The notes under the pieces are model-generated. The model saw only the letters and a program-made list of their open reading frames with translations, did no database searches and was not told where the DNA came from. A stretch of DNA of 64,000 nt from Nocardia sienata NBRC 100364 (lineage in GTDB: Bacteria > Actinomycetota > Actinomycetes > Mycobacteriales > Mycobacteriaceae), in the NCBI RefSeq assembly GCF_001613205.1, contig NZ_BDBX01000031.1:1-64000 (forward strand), read 5' to 3'. Below are positions 1 through 8,522 of the stretch, in pieces. The stretch's first letter is position 1, and every line of letters starts with the position of its first letter. The position numbers and the translations under genes are program-made.

Positions 1-23
1 CGCCGCAAATAAACACAGAGAGG

Positions 24-665
24 GTGGGCGTGCGGGTTTTTCTGGTCGATGACCACGCCGTTTTCCGTTCCGGAGTGCGGGCCGAGCTGAGCCGGGAGAC
101 GGATATGGAGGTGGTCGGCGAGGCCGGTGGGGTGGCCGAGGCCGTGGCGGGTATCAACAGCGCGAAACCCGATGTGGTGTTGCTGGATGTGCATATGCCC
201 GACGGCGGCGGAGTGGCGGTGTTGCACGGTATCGACAGCGGTCCGGTATGTCTGGCGTTGAGTGTGTCCGATGCCGCCGAGGATGTGATCGCGGTGATCC
301 GTGCCGGTGCCCGGGGTTATGTGACCAAGACGATTTCCGGTGCCGAACTGGCCGACGGGATCCGCCGGGTGGCCGGCGGCGACGCGGTGTTCAGTCCGCG
401 GCTGGCCGGTTTCGTCCTGGATTCGTTCACGGGGAGATCTCCGGTGCCCGAGCCGCCGCTGGATCCGGAGCTGGATTCGCTGACCCCGCGTGAGCTGGAG
501 GTGTTGCGTCTGCTGGCGCGCGGTTACACCTACCGGGAGATCGCCGAGAAGTTATTCATCTCGGTGAAGACGGTGGAGACCCACGCGTCGAATGTGCTGC
601 GTAAAACGCAGCAGTCCAACCGGAACGCGCTCACTCGCTGGGCGCATCGGCGACGTATCGACTGA
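24..665 (+). CDS. NarL/FixJ-family response regulator
   Basis: Cytoplasmic DNA-binding response regulator of a two-component system. The N-terminal receiver domain (about residues 3-120) has the acidic pair in VDDH near residues 9-10, the phospho-acceptor Asp55 in VVLLD and the conserved Lys in GYVTK. The C-terminal LuxR-type helix-turn-helix spans about residues 153-200 (LTPRELEVL ... KTVETHASNVLRK). The 213 aa length is normal. GTG at 24 follows a GAGAGAGG ribosome binding site; GTG at 30 is an alternative that removes two residues. The first 12 bases read as Arg-Arg-Lys-stop in frame 1 and could be the end of an upstream gene; the partner histidine kinase is expected there but lies outside the window. 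The regulated genes cannot be told from sequence. Confidence 0.93.
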   Translation: MGVRVFLVDDHAVFRSGVRAELSRETDMEVVGEAGGVAEAVAGINSAKPDVVLLDVHMPDGGGVAVLHGIDSGPVCLALSVSDAAEDVIAVIRAGARGYVTKTISGAELADGIRRVAGGDAVFSPRLAGFVLDSFTGRSPVPEPPLDPELDSLTPRELEVLRLLARGYTYREIAEKLFISVKTVETHASNVLRKTQQSNRNALTRWAHRRRID

Positions 666-674
666 GCGGCGGCG

Positions 675-1832
675 TCAGGGGCGGGTGGGGTCGTGCAGAC
701 CGCGTACCGAGCGGGTGACGGTGAATTTCCGGTTGCGGCCCATGACTTCGGTGCGTCCCACCATGCGTTCGACCACGGTGCGATGGTTGAGATGGTTGTT
801 GTAGACCGTCCACAGCTCGCCGCCGGGGCGCAGTACCCGGCCGGTCTGGGTGAACATCTTGATGGCCGATCCGGTGTGCACGGCGGCGCCGACATGGAAC
901 GGCGGATTGCATACGACAAGGTCGGCGCTGTTGTCGGGGGCGCCGCACATGGCGTCGTCGCGGACCACCCGGACCCGGTCGGTGACCTGGTTGGCGGCGG
1001 CGGTGGCGGCGGCGGAGGCCACCGCGGCGGCGGACTGGTCGGTGCCGATCACCGCGAGTCCGGGCCGCGATCTGGCCAGTGCCACCGCCAGTATCCCGGT
1101 ACCGCAGCCGAGGTCGACGGCGTCGCGGGCATCGGGTTTCATCGCGCGCAGATGTTCGAGCAGGAACCGGGTGCCGATATCGAGGCGGGCGCCGGAGAAC
1201 GCGGCACCGTGCGCGACCACTTCGATACCGATCTCGCCGATGTGCTCGTGCACCGGGAACCGGGGCGCGCCCATCGGTTTCGGGCCGCGGGCCAGCAGGG
1301 TGCGCGATTTCTGCCTGCCGCGGCTGGCGCGCACCTCGGAAAACGATTCGGCCAGTACCTCGTTCATGGCCTTGGTCAGATATTTGTCGCGACCGCCGGC
1401 GAAGACGCGGACCGCCGGATGGGCGTAGCGGGCGATGACCTCGGCGATTTCGGCCAGGCCGGCCAGGACGCGCGGTAGCCGCAGCAGTACGACGGTCGCA
1501 CCGCGCAGCAGTGTCTCGTCCAGCGGGTGGGAGGTGTAGCGGTCGGCGAGACCGAGTGTCCGGGCGTTGGCGGCCAGGGCGAGTTCGCCGGTGAGCAGAT
1601 CCTGATGGACGCGTATTCCGTGCAGGTCGTGGGCGGCGGCGGCGCCGAGGGTGAGGGCGCCGTAACCGTCACCGATCACCGCGACCGTTTCCCGGGCGGC
1701 GGCGGCTTCGGTGAGCGCTTCCGCTGCCACGTCGAGAATCAGGCGGTCGGCGGCATCGACGGCGTACAGGTTGGCGGCCTCCACATCCGGATGGCGGCGC
1801 AACCGTTCCAGTAGGTCCTCCACATCTCGCAC
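675..1832 (-). CDS. Class I SAM-dependent methyltransferase, RsmC/RlmG-like
   Basis: Probable rRNA guanine-N2 methyltransferase acting on ribosomal RNA in the cytoplasm. The 385 aa protein has the RsmC/RlmG two-part architecture: an N-terminal degenerate methyltransferase-like half and a C-terminal catalytic half. The catalytic half shows the SAM-binding motif DLGCGTGILA (about residues 241-250) and NPPF (about 310-313), the motif of enzymes that modify an exocyclic amino group of a base. GTG at 1832 is the longest start; GTG at 1823 is possible. It is convergent with the response regulator, 9 bp away. Whether the target is 16S G1207 (RsmC) or 23S G1835 (RlmG) cannot be decided here. Confidence 0.85.
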   Translation of the reverse strand: MRDVEDLLERLRRHPDVEAANLYAVDAADRLILDVAAEALTEAAAARETVAVIGDGYGALTLGAAAAHDLHGIRVHQDLLTGELALAANARTLGLADRYTSHPLDETLLRGATVVLLRLPRVLAGLAEIAEVIARYAHPAVRVFAGGRDKYLTKAMNEVLAESFSEVRASRGRQKSRTLLARGPKPMGAPRFPVHEHIGEIGIEVVAHGAAFSGARLDIGTRFLLEHLRAMKPDARDAVDLGCGTGILAVALARSRPGLAVIGTDQSAAAVASAAATAAANQVTDRVRVVRDDAMCGAPDNSADLVVCNPPFHVGAAVHTGSAIKMFTQTGRVLRPGGELWTVYNNHLNHRTVVERMVGRTEVMGRNRKFTVTRSVRGLHDPTRP

Positions 1833-1988
1833 AGGTCAAGTGTGCTAGATCGTTGCCGCGGCCCGCCGGCCGCCCCGGCGGACGGCCGGTGGGCTCGCTG
1901 CGTGCGCCCGGGTGGCCCGGCCGGGAAGCCGGGGATTCACGGCGCACCGGGAGTGAGCATGTTCCCGCAGGACAGCGGCTACGCCGGT

Positions 1989-1994
1989 TAGCAT
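1989..1994 (+). promoter_or_regulatory. Putative -10 element of a leaderless transcript
   Basis: TAGCAT lies exactly 7 nt before the ATG at 2002 and no Shine-Dalgarno sequence intervenes. This TANNNT-N7-ATG spacing recurs at several genes in the window and is typical of actinobacterial leaderless mRNAs. Confidence 0.5.
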
Positions 1995-2001
1995 CGGCCG
2001 C

Positions 2002-2625
2002 ATGCGTACCGGGCGGGTTCTGGTAGTGGTGGCAATGCTGGGTTTTCTCGCGGGATGTGCCGACTCCGGGTCCACACCACCGGTTAGCTCTCCGGAGCTG
2101 GTACCGGCGGTGCCGAGTTCGGCGGTGGACACCCCGGGCCTACCGGCGCCACCTGTGCCGTTGCCGGGCGAGGCGGTGCCCGCGCCCGACGATACGGTCC
2201 CCAAACAGGCCGAGGCCTCGCCGGGGGCCGCGCTGACCGTGACCGATATCCGGCTGAGCAGGCATCCGGGGTTCGATCGCGTGGAATACGACCTCGGCGG
2301 GGAGGGCAGCCCGGGCTGGAGTGTGTGGTACACCGGCCGGGCGGTCCAGGACGGCAGCGGCCGGGAACTGGAGGTGGCCGGCGAGTCGGTGCTCGAGGTG
2401 CGGATCACCGGGTCGGCCTATCCCTTCGACAGCCGGGTGGCGCCCTACTCCGGCCCCGACCCGGCCACCGATCCGGCGGTTCCCGGGATCGCCGGGGTGT
2501 ATCGGACCACGGTTTTCGAGGGGGTCACGCAATCGTTCATCGGGGTTGCCGGCGACCGGCCGGGCTTCACGGTATCCACCGCTACCATGCCGAATCGCCT
2601 GGTCATCGATATCGCCACCGGGTAG
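2002..2625 (+). CDS. AMIN-like domain lipoprotein
   Basis: Predicted cell-envelope lipoprotein of 207 aa. The N-terminus has an arginine-bearing signal peptide and the lipobox LAGC, with the acylated Cys at about residue 19. A Pro/Ser/Val-rich linker to about residue 70 is followed by a compact domain (about 78-207) beginning VTDIRLSRHPGFDRVEYDL and ending RLVIDIATG. This pattern matches the AMIN-like domain of actinobacterial lipoproteins, thought to bind cell-wall components. The start is supported by a TAGCAT -10 element 7 nt upstream. The gene is divergent from the methyltransferase, so 1833-2001 holds both promoters. The specific ligand is unknown. Confidence 0.8.
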   Translation: MRTGRVLVVVAMLGFLAGCADSGSTPPVSSPELVPAVPSSAVDTPGLPAPPVPLPGEAVPAPDDTVPKQAEASPGAALTVTDIRLSRHPGFDRVEYDLGGEGSPGWSVWYTGRAVQDGSGRELEVAGESVLEVRITGSAYPFDSRVAPYSGPDPATDPAVPGIAGVYRTTVFEGVTQSFIGVAGDRPGFTVSTATMPNRLVIDIATG

Positions 2626-2782
2626 CGTACGGTGCGCCCGGTATCGGTTGATGATCAATGACGAGGCTGGTCGGTCGAAATACGACCCGACGCAGTACGG
2701 TTGACAGCACCGGCGGCTCAGATGTCCGGCGCGCCGGGGCGAGAATACGGGGTCGTGGGCATCCGAGGGGAGTTCAACACCT

Positions 2783-3313
2783 ATGCGACGACTCGAACGA
2801 GCCGGTCTCGCCACCGCTGTGACCGTGCTCATCGCGGGTGGTTTCATCGCTGCCTGCTCGAATACCGTGACCGGTACCGCCCAGGTGAACCAGTCCGAGT
2901 TGCAGCTGTACACCTCCGAGGTCCGATCGTCATCGGCCGCGGCCTCCTCCTCGCGCGCCGCCGCCGCGGCGGCCGCCGCCACCGATGTGTGCGAGGCGCT
3001 GCGCGACAACAACAATCCCGCGGTCGACGCGTTCAACGCCTATATCGACGCCAGTGACGCGAAGGCGCCCGATCTCGAGCCCAAGAAGCAGGCCGCGATC
3101 ACCGCGTTGCGCGATACCGCCAACAAGATCGATCAGAACCTGAACCCCGATGTGCCGGGCGATGTCTCCATTCCGATGCGCACCTACCGCGACAATCTGA
3201 AGTCGCTGGCCGACCTGCTGGAACGCAATGCCTCGGTCGAAGAGGTGAACGGGCAGATCGATACATTCAACGCGGACAAGGACGCGGCGTTCGACGCCTG
3301 CGACGGGTACTGA
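2783..3313 (+). CDS. Hypothetical small lipoprotein
   Basis: Unrecognised 176 aa protein with a clear lipoprotein signal: MRRLERAG, a hydrophobic stretch and lipobox IAAC with the Cys at about residue 25. It is followed by SNTVTGTAQ, an opening typical of actinobacterial lipoproteins. A Ser/Ala-rich segment (about 50-70) leads to a helical domain with two widely spaced Cys residues (CEAL near 72 and DACDGY at the C-terminus) that could form a disulfide outside the membrane. A GGGGAG ribosome binding site lies about 9 nt before the ATG. It is convergent with imuB, only 9 bp apart. No catalytic motif is visible. Confidence 0.75.
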   Translation: MRRLERAGLATAVTVLIAGGFIAACSNTVTGTAQVNQSELQLYTSEVRSSSAAASSSRAAAAAAAATDVCEALRDNNNPAVDAFNAYIDASDAKAPDLEPKKQAAITALRDTANKIDQNLNPDVPGDVSIPMRTYRDNLKSLADLLERNASVEEVNGQIDTFNADKDAAFDACDGY

Positions 3314-3322
3314 GCGCGCCGT

Positions 3323-4912
3323 TCATTCGTAGAGCCCTTCCACATACCACCGGTCGTTCTCGGCGAACAGCAGCAGACTGTGCGGGCCGGGTAGTTCCAC
3401 CTGCGCGCGGGCACTGGGCGCCGCACCGGGCGACCACCACAGTTCGTCGAGGAGCCAGGGGCCGGTCCAGGCGGTGAGCCGCCAGCTCGATCGTCCCCAG
3501 CGCAGTCGCGCCGGGGGCCCGCTGAACCCGCCGCGCTCGGTGATCCGCACCGGAGCGCCGTCGGCGGATTCCAGAGTGACCGGTGGACGGTCGAGCATGA
3601 TCACGGCGGGGGCGGGTTCGGGGATCCGGCCCGGCCAGGGGGGTGCCGGATCGGTGTGCGGGGCGCGTTCGTCGCCGAATGCGACCATGGTGACCCGTTC
3701 GGCCGGCCCGCGTCCGCCGCTGAGCACTCCCACCTGCACCGCGTCTCCACCGAGCAGGCCCTGGACGCGGACCAGTGCGCGTAGCGCGCGTTCGTCGCCC
3801 GATCCGGTATCGCCCCATAGACCCAGTTGCAGGGCACCGGCCGGCACCACCTCCACCGGCACCAGGTGCAGCAGGATGATCGGGCCGCCTGCGCGGCCGT
3901 CCGGGGGACGGGTCAGCCAGCCGTCCAGCTGCCAGCGCACCCGGTCGGCGACCCCGTCGGCGGTCAGCGGTTCGGCGCAGCGCCAGACCCGGGACAGGTT
4001 TTCGCCGGTTTCGGTTTCGGCGCGGATCTCGAGCCGGGTGCAGGCCAGCGCGGCGGCCGACAGCGCCGCGGTGAGGCGGGTGGCCAGTAGCCGGCCGGCG
4101 AACGCGGCCCGGTCGACCCGGTCGATGGGCGGATCGCAGGGGAGCCGGACCTCCAGATCCGGTGCGGGCCGGCGCGGCGCGGGTGGCCGTTCGGGTAGGG
4201 CGCGGGCGGCGCGGTGCGCGAGGATCGCGTCTGTGCCGAACCGGGAGGTCACCTGGGTCGGCGTCAGCTCGGCGAAATCCCCGATCCGGCGCAGGCCCAG
4301 CCGGTGCAGCAGATCTATGAGCGCGGCCCGTTCCGCGGCCGCCGGGCCCGGTTCGGCCGCCAGCTCCGCGATCGGTAGCGGGGCCAGGAACCGGGCGTCG
4401 CCTCCGGGAGCCACGATCGCCCCGTGCCGGGCGGCGATGATCGCGGTGGGTAGTTCGTCGGCGATACCCACCCGCGCCTCCACCCCGGCGGTGGCCAGTG
4501 CGGTGAGCACCCGGCGGGTCGCGGCCTCGGCGGAACCGAAGTAGCGGATGACACCGCGGGCGGACAGGGCCAGCAGGCCGGGGCGCAGCACTTCCACGCC
4601 GGAGGCGAGGGTGTCCACGGTCGCGGCGACCGGTTCGAACAGCCGGGCATCGCGGTCGGGGTCCTGTTGCGCCACCACGAGTTCCGGGCAGCGACCCTGG
4701 GCTTCGCGTTTGCGCATACCGCGTCGCACCCCCGCCTCGCGGGCGGCGGCCGAGCAGGTGACCACCCGGTTCGCGTGGAGTACCGCCACCGGTTGTTCCG
4801 GCGGCAATCCCGCGCTCGCCGCCGCCGCGACCGCCGGCCAGTCCGGGCACCACACCGCCAGGACCCGGGGGCCGCCGCGGGCGGCGCCCGGTGTGGGCCG
4901 GTCAGGAGGCAA
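3323..4912 (-). CDS. imuB: ImuB, Y-family polymerase-like mutasome subunit
   Basis: Catalytically inactive Y-family DNA polymerase homologue that works with ImuA' and the DnaE2 polymerase in SOS mutagenesis, tethering the complex to the beta clamp. The N-terminus carries VLAVWCPDWPAVAAA, followed by the polymerase-Y fold. A clamp-binding motif QLGLWG lies at about residue 361, matching the QLPLWG motif of mycobacterial ImuB. I place the start at TTG 4912: AGGAG sits 7 nt upstream, and the resulting 529 aa is the usual family length, whereas an ATG at 5053 would add an arginine/proline-rich tail translated from imuA'. The TTG overlaps the imuA' stop by 11 bp, which suggests translational coupling. 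No dnaE2 is visible in the window. Confidence 0.9.
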   Translation of the reverse strand: MPPDRPTPGAARGGPRVLAVWCPDWPAVAAAASAGLPPEQPVAVLHANRVVTCSAAAREAGVRRGMRKREAQGRCPELVVAQQDPDRDARLFEPVAATVDTLASGVEVLRPGLLALSARGVIRYFGSAEAATRRVLTALATAGVEARVGIADELPTAIIAARHGAIVAPGGDARFLAPLPIAELAAEPGPAAAERAALIDLLHRLGLRRIGDFAELTPTQVTSRFGTDAILAHRAARALPERPPAPRRPAPDLEVRLPCDPPIDRVDRAAFAGRLLATRLTAALSAAALACTRLEIRAETETGENLSRVWRCAEPLTADGVADRVRWQLDGWLTRPPDGRAGGPIILLHLVPVEVVPAGALQLGLWGDTGSGDERALRALVRVQGLLGGDAVQVGVLSGGRGPAERVTMVAFGDERAPHTDPAPPWPGRIPEPAPAVIMLDRPPVTLESADGAPVRITERGGFSGPPARLRWGRSSWRLTAWTGPWLLDELWWSPGAAPSARAQVELPGPHSLLLFAENDRWYVEGLYE

Positions 4913-5693
4913 CCGACCGCTCCTGCCGTTCGGTTGCGCGGCTCTCGCCGGCTTCCGGGCCGGCCGGCGCGATCCACTCCACCCGGCCGGCGAGCGGGCG
5001 AGCGGCCAACCGGCCCCGGTGCGGTACCCCACCTTTGGCGCGGACCTCGACATCGAGGCTGATGGAACGGATACGCCCGCTGCCCGTCCCGAGCCCGGTG
5101 TAGCCGGAAACCTTCGCTTCCAGGTTCAGGTCCGGAGCCGGCCAGGAGCCGCCGGTGACGATCAGGGTGGCGTTCTTTCCGCGTGCTTTCGCGGTGAGTA
5201 CCCGGGCGCGGGCCGGTGGAACCGCGGCGCCGCCGAGGCCGAGCACCACCAGATCCATACCGTCGAGCAACACCGCCGCCACCTCTGCCGGGTCCCGGCC
5301 GGCGTCGGCGACCACCGCGATCCGATCCAGCCGGGCGCCCATCTCCGCGGCGGCGAGCAGACCGAGTCCGGGCAGCCCGACGGTGGCCGCGTGCCCGCCC
5401 GGTCCGGTGACGGCGGCGAGCAATCCGGCCAGCAACGATCCCGCGCCGGTGTAGGCCACCACACTGCCCTTGACCAGGCCGCCTTCGGGCAGCAGGGGTG
5501 CCAGGGCCGGAGGTACGGGCAGGATCTCCGGCCGCAGGCCCGTCGCCGGCGTCACCGGTGCGGACAGGCCGTGTTCGCCGCGTGGCCCGGCCGGGGGGCC
5601 GGGTACGCAGCCGCCGCTCGCCGCCCGGGCGCGCCGCAACTGGGCCAGTTGCCGCAGTTGGGCGCCGCTCGCCTTCGGGGGCCGTGCCGTCAT
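4902..5693 (-). CDS. imuA': ImuA', RecA-like mutasome subunit
   Basis: Accessory protein of the ImuA'-ImuB-DnaE2 mutasome, related to RecA/SulA-like proteins. The 263 aa protein has a RecA-type core: GSVVAYTGAGSLLAGL resembles a Walker A region without the usual Lys, and AVVADAGRDPAEVAAVLL and LVVLGLG look like following core strands. ATG at 5693 is preferred; GTG at 5705 would add four residues. It is the first gene of the imuA'-imuB operon. A near-perfect mycobacterial LexA box lies 85 bp upstream (5778-5793), so expression should be induced by DNA damage. It is divergent from the Ser/Thr kinase gene. Confidence 0.87.
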   Translation of the reverse strand: MTARPPKASGAQLRQLAQLRRARAASGGCVPGPPAGPRGEHGLSAPVTPATGLRPEILPVPPALAPLLPEGGLVKGSVVAYTGAGSLLAGLLAAVTGPGGHAATVGLPGLGLLAAAEMGARLDRIAVVADAGRDPAEVAAVLLDGMDLVVLGLGGAAVPPARARVLTAKARGKNATLIVTGGSWPAPDLNLEAKVSGYTGLGTGSGRIRSISLDVEVRAKGGVPHRGRLAARPLAGRVEWIAPAGPEAGESRATERQERSVAS

Positions 5694-5777
5694 ACTTCCA
5701 CCCACTTCCGCGACGGACGCCGGACGGACGGGCCGGTCGCACCGAAGTGGCCGGCACCGATCCAGCTAACTCCTGGT

Positions 5778-5793
5778 TCGAACATACATTCGA
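5778..5793 (-). promoter_or_regulatory. LexA-binding SOS box upstream of imuA'
   Basis: TCGAACATACATTCGA is an inverted repeat of the form TCGAAC-N4-GTTCGA with one mismatch, the consensus of mycobacterial LexA boxes. Its place directly upstream of imuA'-imuB, known LexA targets in actinobacteria, supports the call. It also lies about 140 bp upstream of the divergent kinase start. Confidence 0.87.
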
Positions 5794-5916
5794 CAGACTA
5801 TCGGCTGAAACCCGCCCCCGGAAGTACCGCCGGCGCCGCGGCGGCCCGCTGTGGTGAACGGAGTCGCGTATGGCGCGGTCCGGCTCCGAATCCGGCCAGC
5901 TACCACCGAATTCGGC

Positions 5917-5922
5917 TAGTCT
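5917..5922 (+). promoter_or_regulatory. Putative leaderless -10 element of the kinase gene
   Basis: TAGTCT precedes the ATG at 5930 by 7 nt with no ribosome binding site between, the same geometry as at other genes in the window. It favours ATG 5930 over the upstream ATG at 5870. Confidence 0.5.
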
Positions 5923-5929
5923 CACACCC

Positions 5930-7054
5930 ATGATCGATCGCGCCCGTCCCATCGTCGGCCCCGACTATCTGGTGGCCGGCCGATACCGCCTGCAGTCCAA
6001 GCTGGGCGGTGGCGGTATGGGAGCCGTCTGGGAGGCCCGTGACCGGCTGCTGGACCGCGACGTCGCCATCAAGCAGGTGCTGTCCACCGCCGGTATGGAC
6101 GAGGCCCAGGCCCGGCGGGTCCGCGATCAGATCGTGCATGAGGGCCGGGTCGCGGCGAAGCTGTCCCATGAGCACGCCATCGCCGTATACGACGTGGTGA
6201 TCGAGGCCGGTGAACCCTGGCTGGTGATGGAGCATCTGCCCTCGCGCAGTGTGGCCCGCGCGCTCGCCCTGGTCAACGCCCTCCCGGTCATCGAGGTGGC
6301 CCAGATCGGCGCCCAGGTCGCCGACGCGCTGGCCGCCGCGCACCATGTCGGGATCGTGCACCGCGATATCAAACCGGGCAATATCCTCGTCGCCGATCGT
6401 GGCCCCGGGGTCGGGATGGCGAAGCTGAGCGATTTCGGCATCTCTCGCAATATCACCGAGGCCGCCGACGAACCGGACGGGATGATCACCGGTACCCCCG
6501 CCTATCTGCCGCCGGAGGTCGCGCGCGGCGCCCGGCCCACCGCGGCCAGCGATGTGTTCTCCCTCGGCGCCACCCTCTACACCGCCATCGAGGGGCAGCC
6601 GCCGTTCGGGATGGACGACGACACCGGCGCCATCGTGGAGCGCGCCGCCATGGCGCAGATCATTCCGCCGAGTCGCAGCGGTGTGCTCACCCGGGCACTG
6701 TTGCACATGATGGAACCGGCCCCGCAGCGCCGGCCCACGATGGCCGAGGCGCGGGACGAGATCCTCGCCGCCGCTTTCGGTCCCGGCGCCGCGAGCAATA
6801 TCCTCGGCGCCCCGGTGCGGACCGAGGACGGAACCATCCCCGCCTGGGCGGCCCGCAACTCCGCCGCCGGCCTGCGCAGCCCTCGCTCCGGCCCGTTGCC
6901 CCGGCGCGCGCAGCCGCAACCACCCCGCCCCGCCGCGGTCGCGGCGCCGGCTCCGCGGCCCGCTTCGCGGCAGCTCAGTCCGACCGTGGCCGTCACCATC
7001 GGACTGTTGATCGGGCTGCTCATCCTCATCGTGATCCTTGTGGTGGTGATGTAG
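5930..7054 (+). CDS. Serine/threonine protein kinase, PknB type
   Basis: Membrane-anchored Hanks-type kinase of 374 aa from ATG 5930. Motifs in order: Gly-rich loop GGGGMGAVWEA, VAIKQV with the ATP-binding Lys, HRDIKPGN catalytic loop (about residue 143), DFGIS magnesium-binding loop and GTPAYLPPE activation/P+1 segment. The kinase domain ends near residue 275. A Pro/Ala/Arg-rich juxtamembrane stretch follows, then one C-terminal membrane helix (TIGLLIGLLILIVILVVV) with almost nothing after it. It therefore has no extracellular PASTA sensor and is not PknB itself. The start follows a TAGTCT -10 element; the upstream ATG at 5870 would add 20 residues with no family resemblance. The substrates are unknown. 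Confidence 0.92.
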   Translation: MIDRARPIVGPDYLVAGRYRLQSKLGGGGMGAVWEARDRLLDRDVAIKQVLSTAGMDEAQARRVRDQIVHEGRVAAKLSHEHAIAVYDVVIEAGEPWLVMEHLPSRSVARALALVNALPVIEVAQIGAQVADALAAAHHVGIVHRDIKPGNILVADRGPGVGMAKLSDFGISRNITEAADEPDGMITGTPAYLPPEVARGARPTAASDVFSLGATLYTAIEGQPPFGMDDDTGAIVERAAMAQIIPPSRSGVLTRALLHMMEPAPQRRPTMAEARDEILAAAFGPGAASNILGAPVRTEDGTIPAWAARNSAAGLRSPRSGPLPRRAQPQPPRPAAVAAPAPRPASRQLSPTVAVTIGLLIGLLILIVILVVVM

Positions 7055-7380
7055 CGCGCCGCCGCGGGGGAGATGTACGCCACCGATATGGCGTTCCGGT
7101 GATAGGTGAGGCCCCCGCGTAATGGGGTTCGACACCCTGTGATCAGCCGGTATCGGTATCCGGCGAGGTCGTGCGCGCCGTCGGGCCACCGACCGGTATT
7201 ACGGTCCGTGGTCCATCCGGGCCCGACCGGCGGTAAGGTCCGGTTTGTCTGTCTTGTCGTCTCGCCCGGGAACTCCACCGGGGGTCGTGATCGTTGGACG
7301 GACAGTTGGATATCGAGTAACAGCTCGAGCCGACGGTCGTGCTCCGGTATGGCCAACGAACTCCGAGAAAGGGATTTGCG
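7055..7380 (+). other. Intergenic region with no supported gene
   Basis: 326 bp between the kinase and the BI-1 gene. I see no ORF with a ribosome binding site and no strong terminator hairpin. A GAGAAAGGG ribosome binding site at its end serves GTG 7381. The BI-1 promoter is expected here, but no -35/-10 pair stands out. Confidence 0.5.
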
Positions 7381-8235
7381 GTGCGCGCCACAAGCAATCC
7401 GGTATTCAAGAATCTGCCGCGGCAGGAAACCGGCTACGCGAGCTTCGGCTCGGCGGCCGCCGGCGCGGGGCAGCTGGGTTACCAGTACGGCAACCAGCAG
7501 CAGTACCCGCAGCAGTATCAGCAGCCCTATCCGCAGGCGCCGACCCGGTCGCTGACCATCGACGACGTGGTCACCAAGACCGGTATCACGCTGGGTGTCC
7601 TCGCGCTGTCCGCGCTGGTCACCTATCTGCTGACCAGCGCCAACACCGGCCTCGCGCCGCTGTTCGTCATCGGCGGTGGTCTGATCGGCCTGGTCCTGGT
7701 ACTGGTCGCCACCTTCGGCAACAAGGCCGACAACCCGGCGCTGGTGCTCTCCTACGCGGTCGCCGAAGGCGTCTTCGTCGGCGCCCTGTCGTTCATGTTC
7801 ACCGATATCAGCTTCGGTGGCGCGGGCGGCGCGGGCATGATCGGCCAGGCCATCCTGGGCACCTTCGGTGTGTTCGCCGGCATGCTCGTCGTCTACAAGA
7901 CCGGCGCCATCCGGGTCACCCCGCGGTTCACCCGCATGCTGATCGGCGCCATGATCGGCATCTTGGTCCTGGTGGTCGGCAACCTGATCGCGAGCTTCTT
8001 CACCGACGGCGGCTTCGGCCTGCGTGACGGCGGCCCCATCGCCATCATCTTCAGCCTGGTCGTCATCGCCATCGCGGCGTTCAGCTTCCTGCTGGACTTC
8101 GACGCCGCCGACCAGCTCATCCGCGCCCAGGCGCCGCCGAAGGCCGCCTGGGGTGTGGCCCTGGGTCTCACCGTCACCCTGGTCTGGCTCTACGTGGAGA
8201 TCCTGCGACTGCTGAGCTACTTCCAGAGCGACTAG
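7381..8235 (+). CDS. Bax inhibitor-1/YccA-family membrane protein
   Basis: Integral membrane protein of the BI-1 (TMBIM) family, whose members are pH-sensitive calcium-leak channels in studied cases. The 284 aa protein has a soluble N-terminus with a Gln/Tyr/Pro-rich run (YQYGNQQQYPQQYQQPYP at about residues 37-55) and then seven hydrophobic segments between about residues 70 and 280. The conserved Asp-rich end of the family is represented by FLLDFDAADQLIRAQAP. GTG at 7381 has a GAGAAAGGG site 7 nt upstream; the earlier ATG at 7339 would add 14 basic residues without a ribosome binding site. A strong bidirectional terminator follows at 8328. Confidence 0.9.
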   Translation: MRATSNPVFKNLPRQETGYASFGSAAAGAGQLGYQYGNQQQYPQQYQQPYPQAPTRSLTIDDVVTKTGITLGVLALSALVTYLLTSANTGLAPLFVIGGGLIGLVLVLVATFGNKADNPALVLSYAVAEGVFVGALSFMFTDISFGGAGGAGMIGQAILGTFGVFAGMLVVYKTGAIRVTPRFTRMLIGAMIGILVLVVGNLIASFFTDGGFGLRDGGPIAIIFSLVVIAIAAFSFLLDFDAADQLIRAQAPPKAAWGVALGLTVTLVWLYVEILRLLSYFQSD

Positions 8236-8327
8236 TAGCGACCGCCACTGCGTGGCACCGGCACTTCTCGCCAGGCGAGGGGTCGTCGGAACACTGCCCG
8301 AAGTGTTCAGGTGGTGGGTAGATCATG

Positions 8328-8364
8328 AAAACGCTCGGCCGGGATAAGCCCGGCCGAGCGTTTT
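8328..8364. terminator. Bidirectional rho-independent terminator
   Basis: Perfect 16-bp stem, AAAACGCTCGGCCGGG paired with its complement, around the 5-nt loop ATAAG, with A and T runs at the stem ends so that it reads as a terminator on both strands. It separates the convergent BI-1 and phosphodiesterase genes. Confidence 0.93.
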
Positions 8365-8522
8365 GCGTGGGCGGTCGTGGAGTCATGAGCGATGTGTTCG
8401 TCGCTCACGACGGGGGTGAAGGGCCGACCGAGGTGGGCGAACACCTCTACGAGCTCGGTGGCGTCCCTGGGCGGTGTCTATGGGAACGCCGTCCCACCTG
8501 TGCTCACGGAAGATCCGGTTAC

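Noticed and set aside
1861..1894. GC-rich imperfect hairpin before the AMIN-like gene
   Set aside because: It lies between divergent genes where no transcript needs to end, and a stem of this kind is expected by chance at this GC content.
3267..4853. Long Arg/Gly-rich frame overlapping imuB
   Set aside because: Shadow of imuB in another frame; composition is typical of GC-rich antisense or shifted reading.
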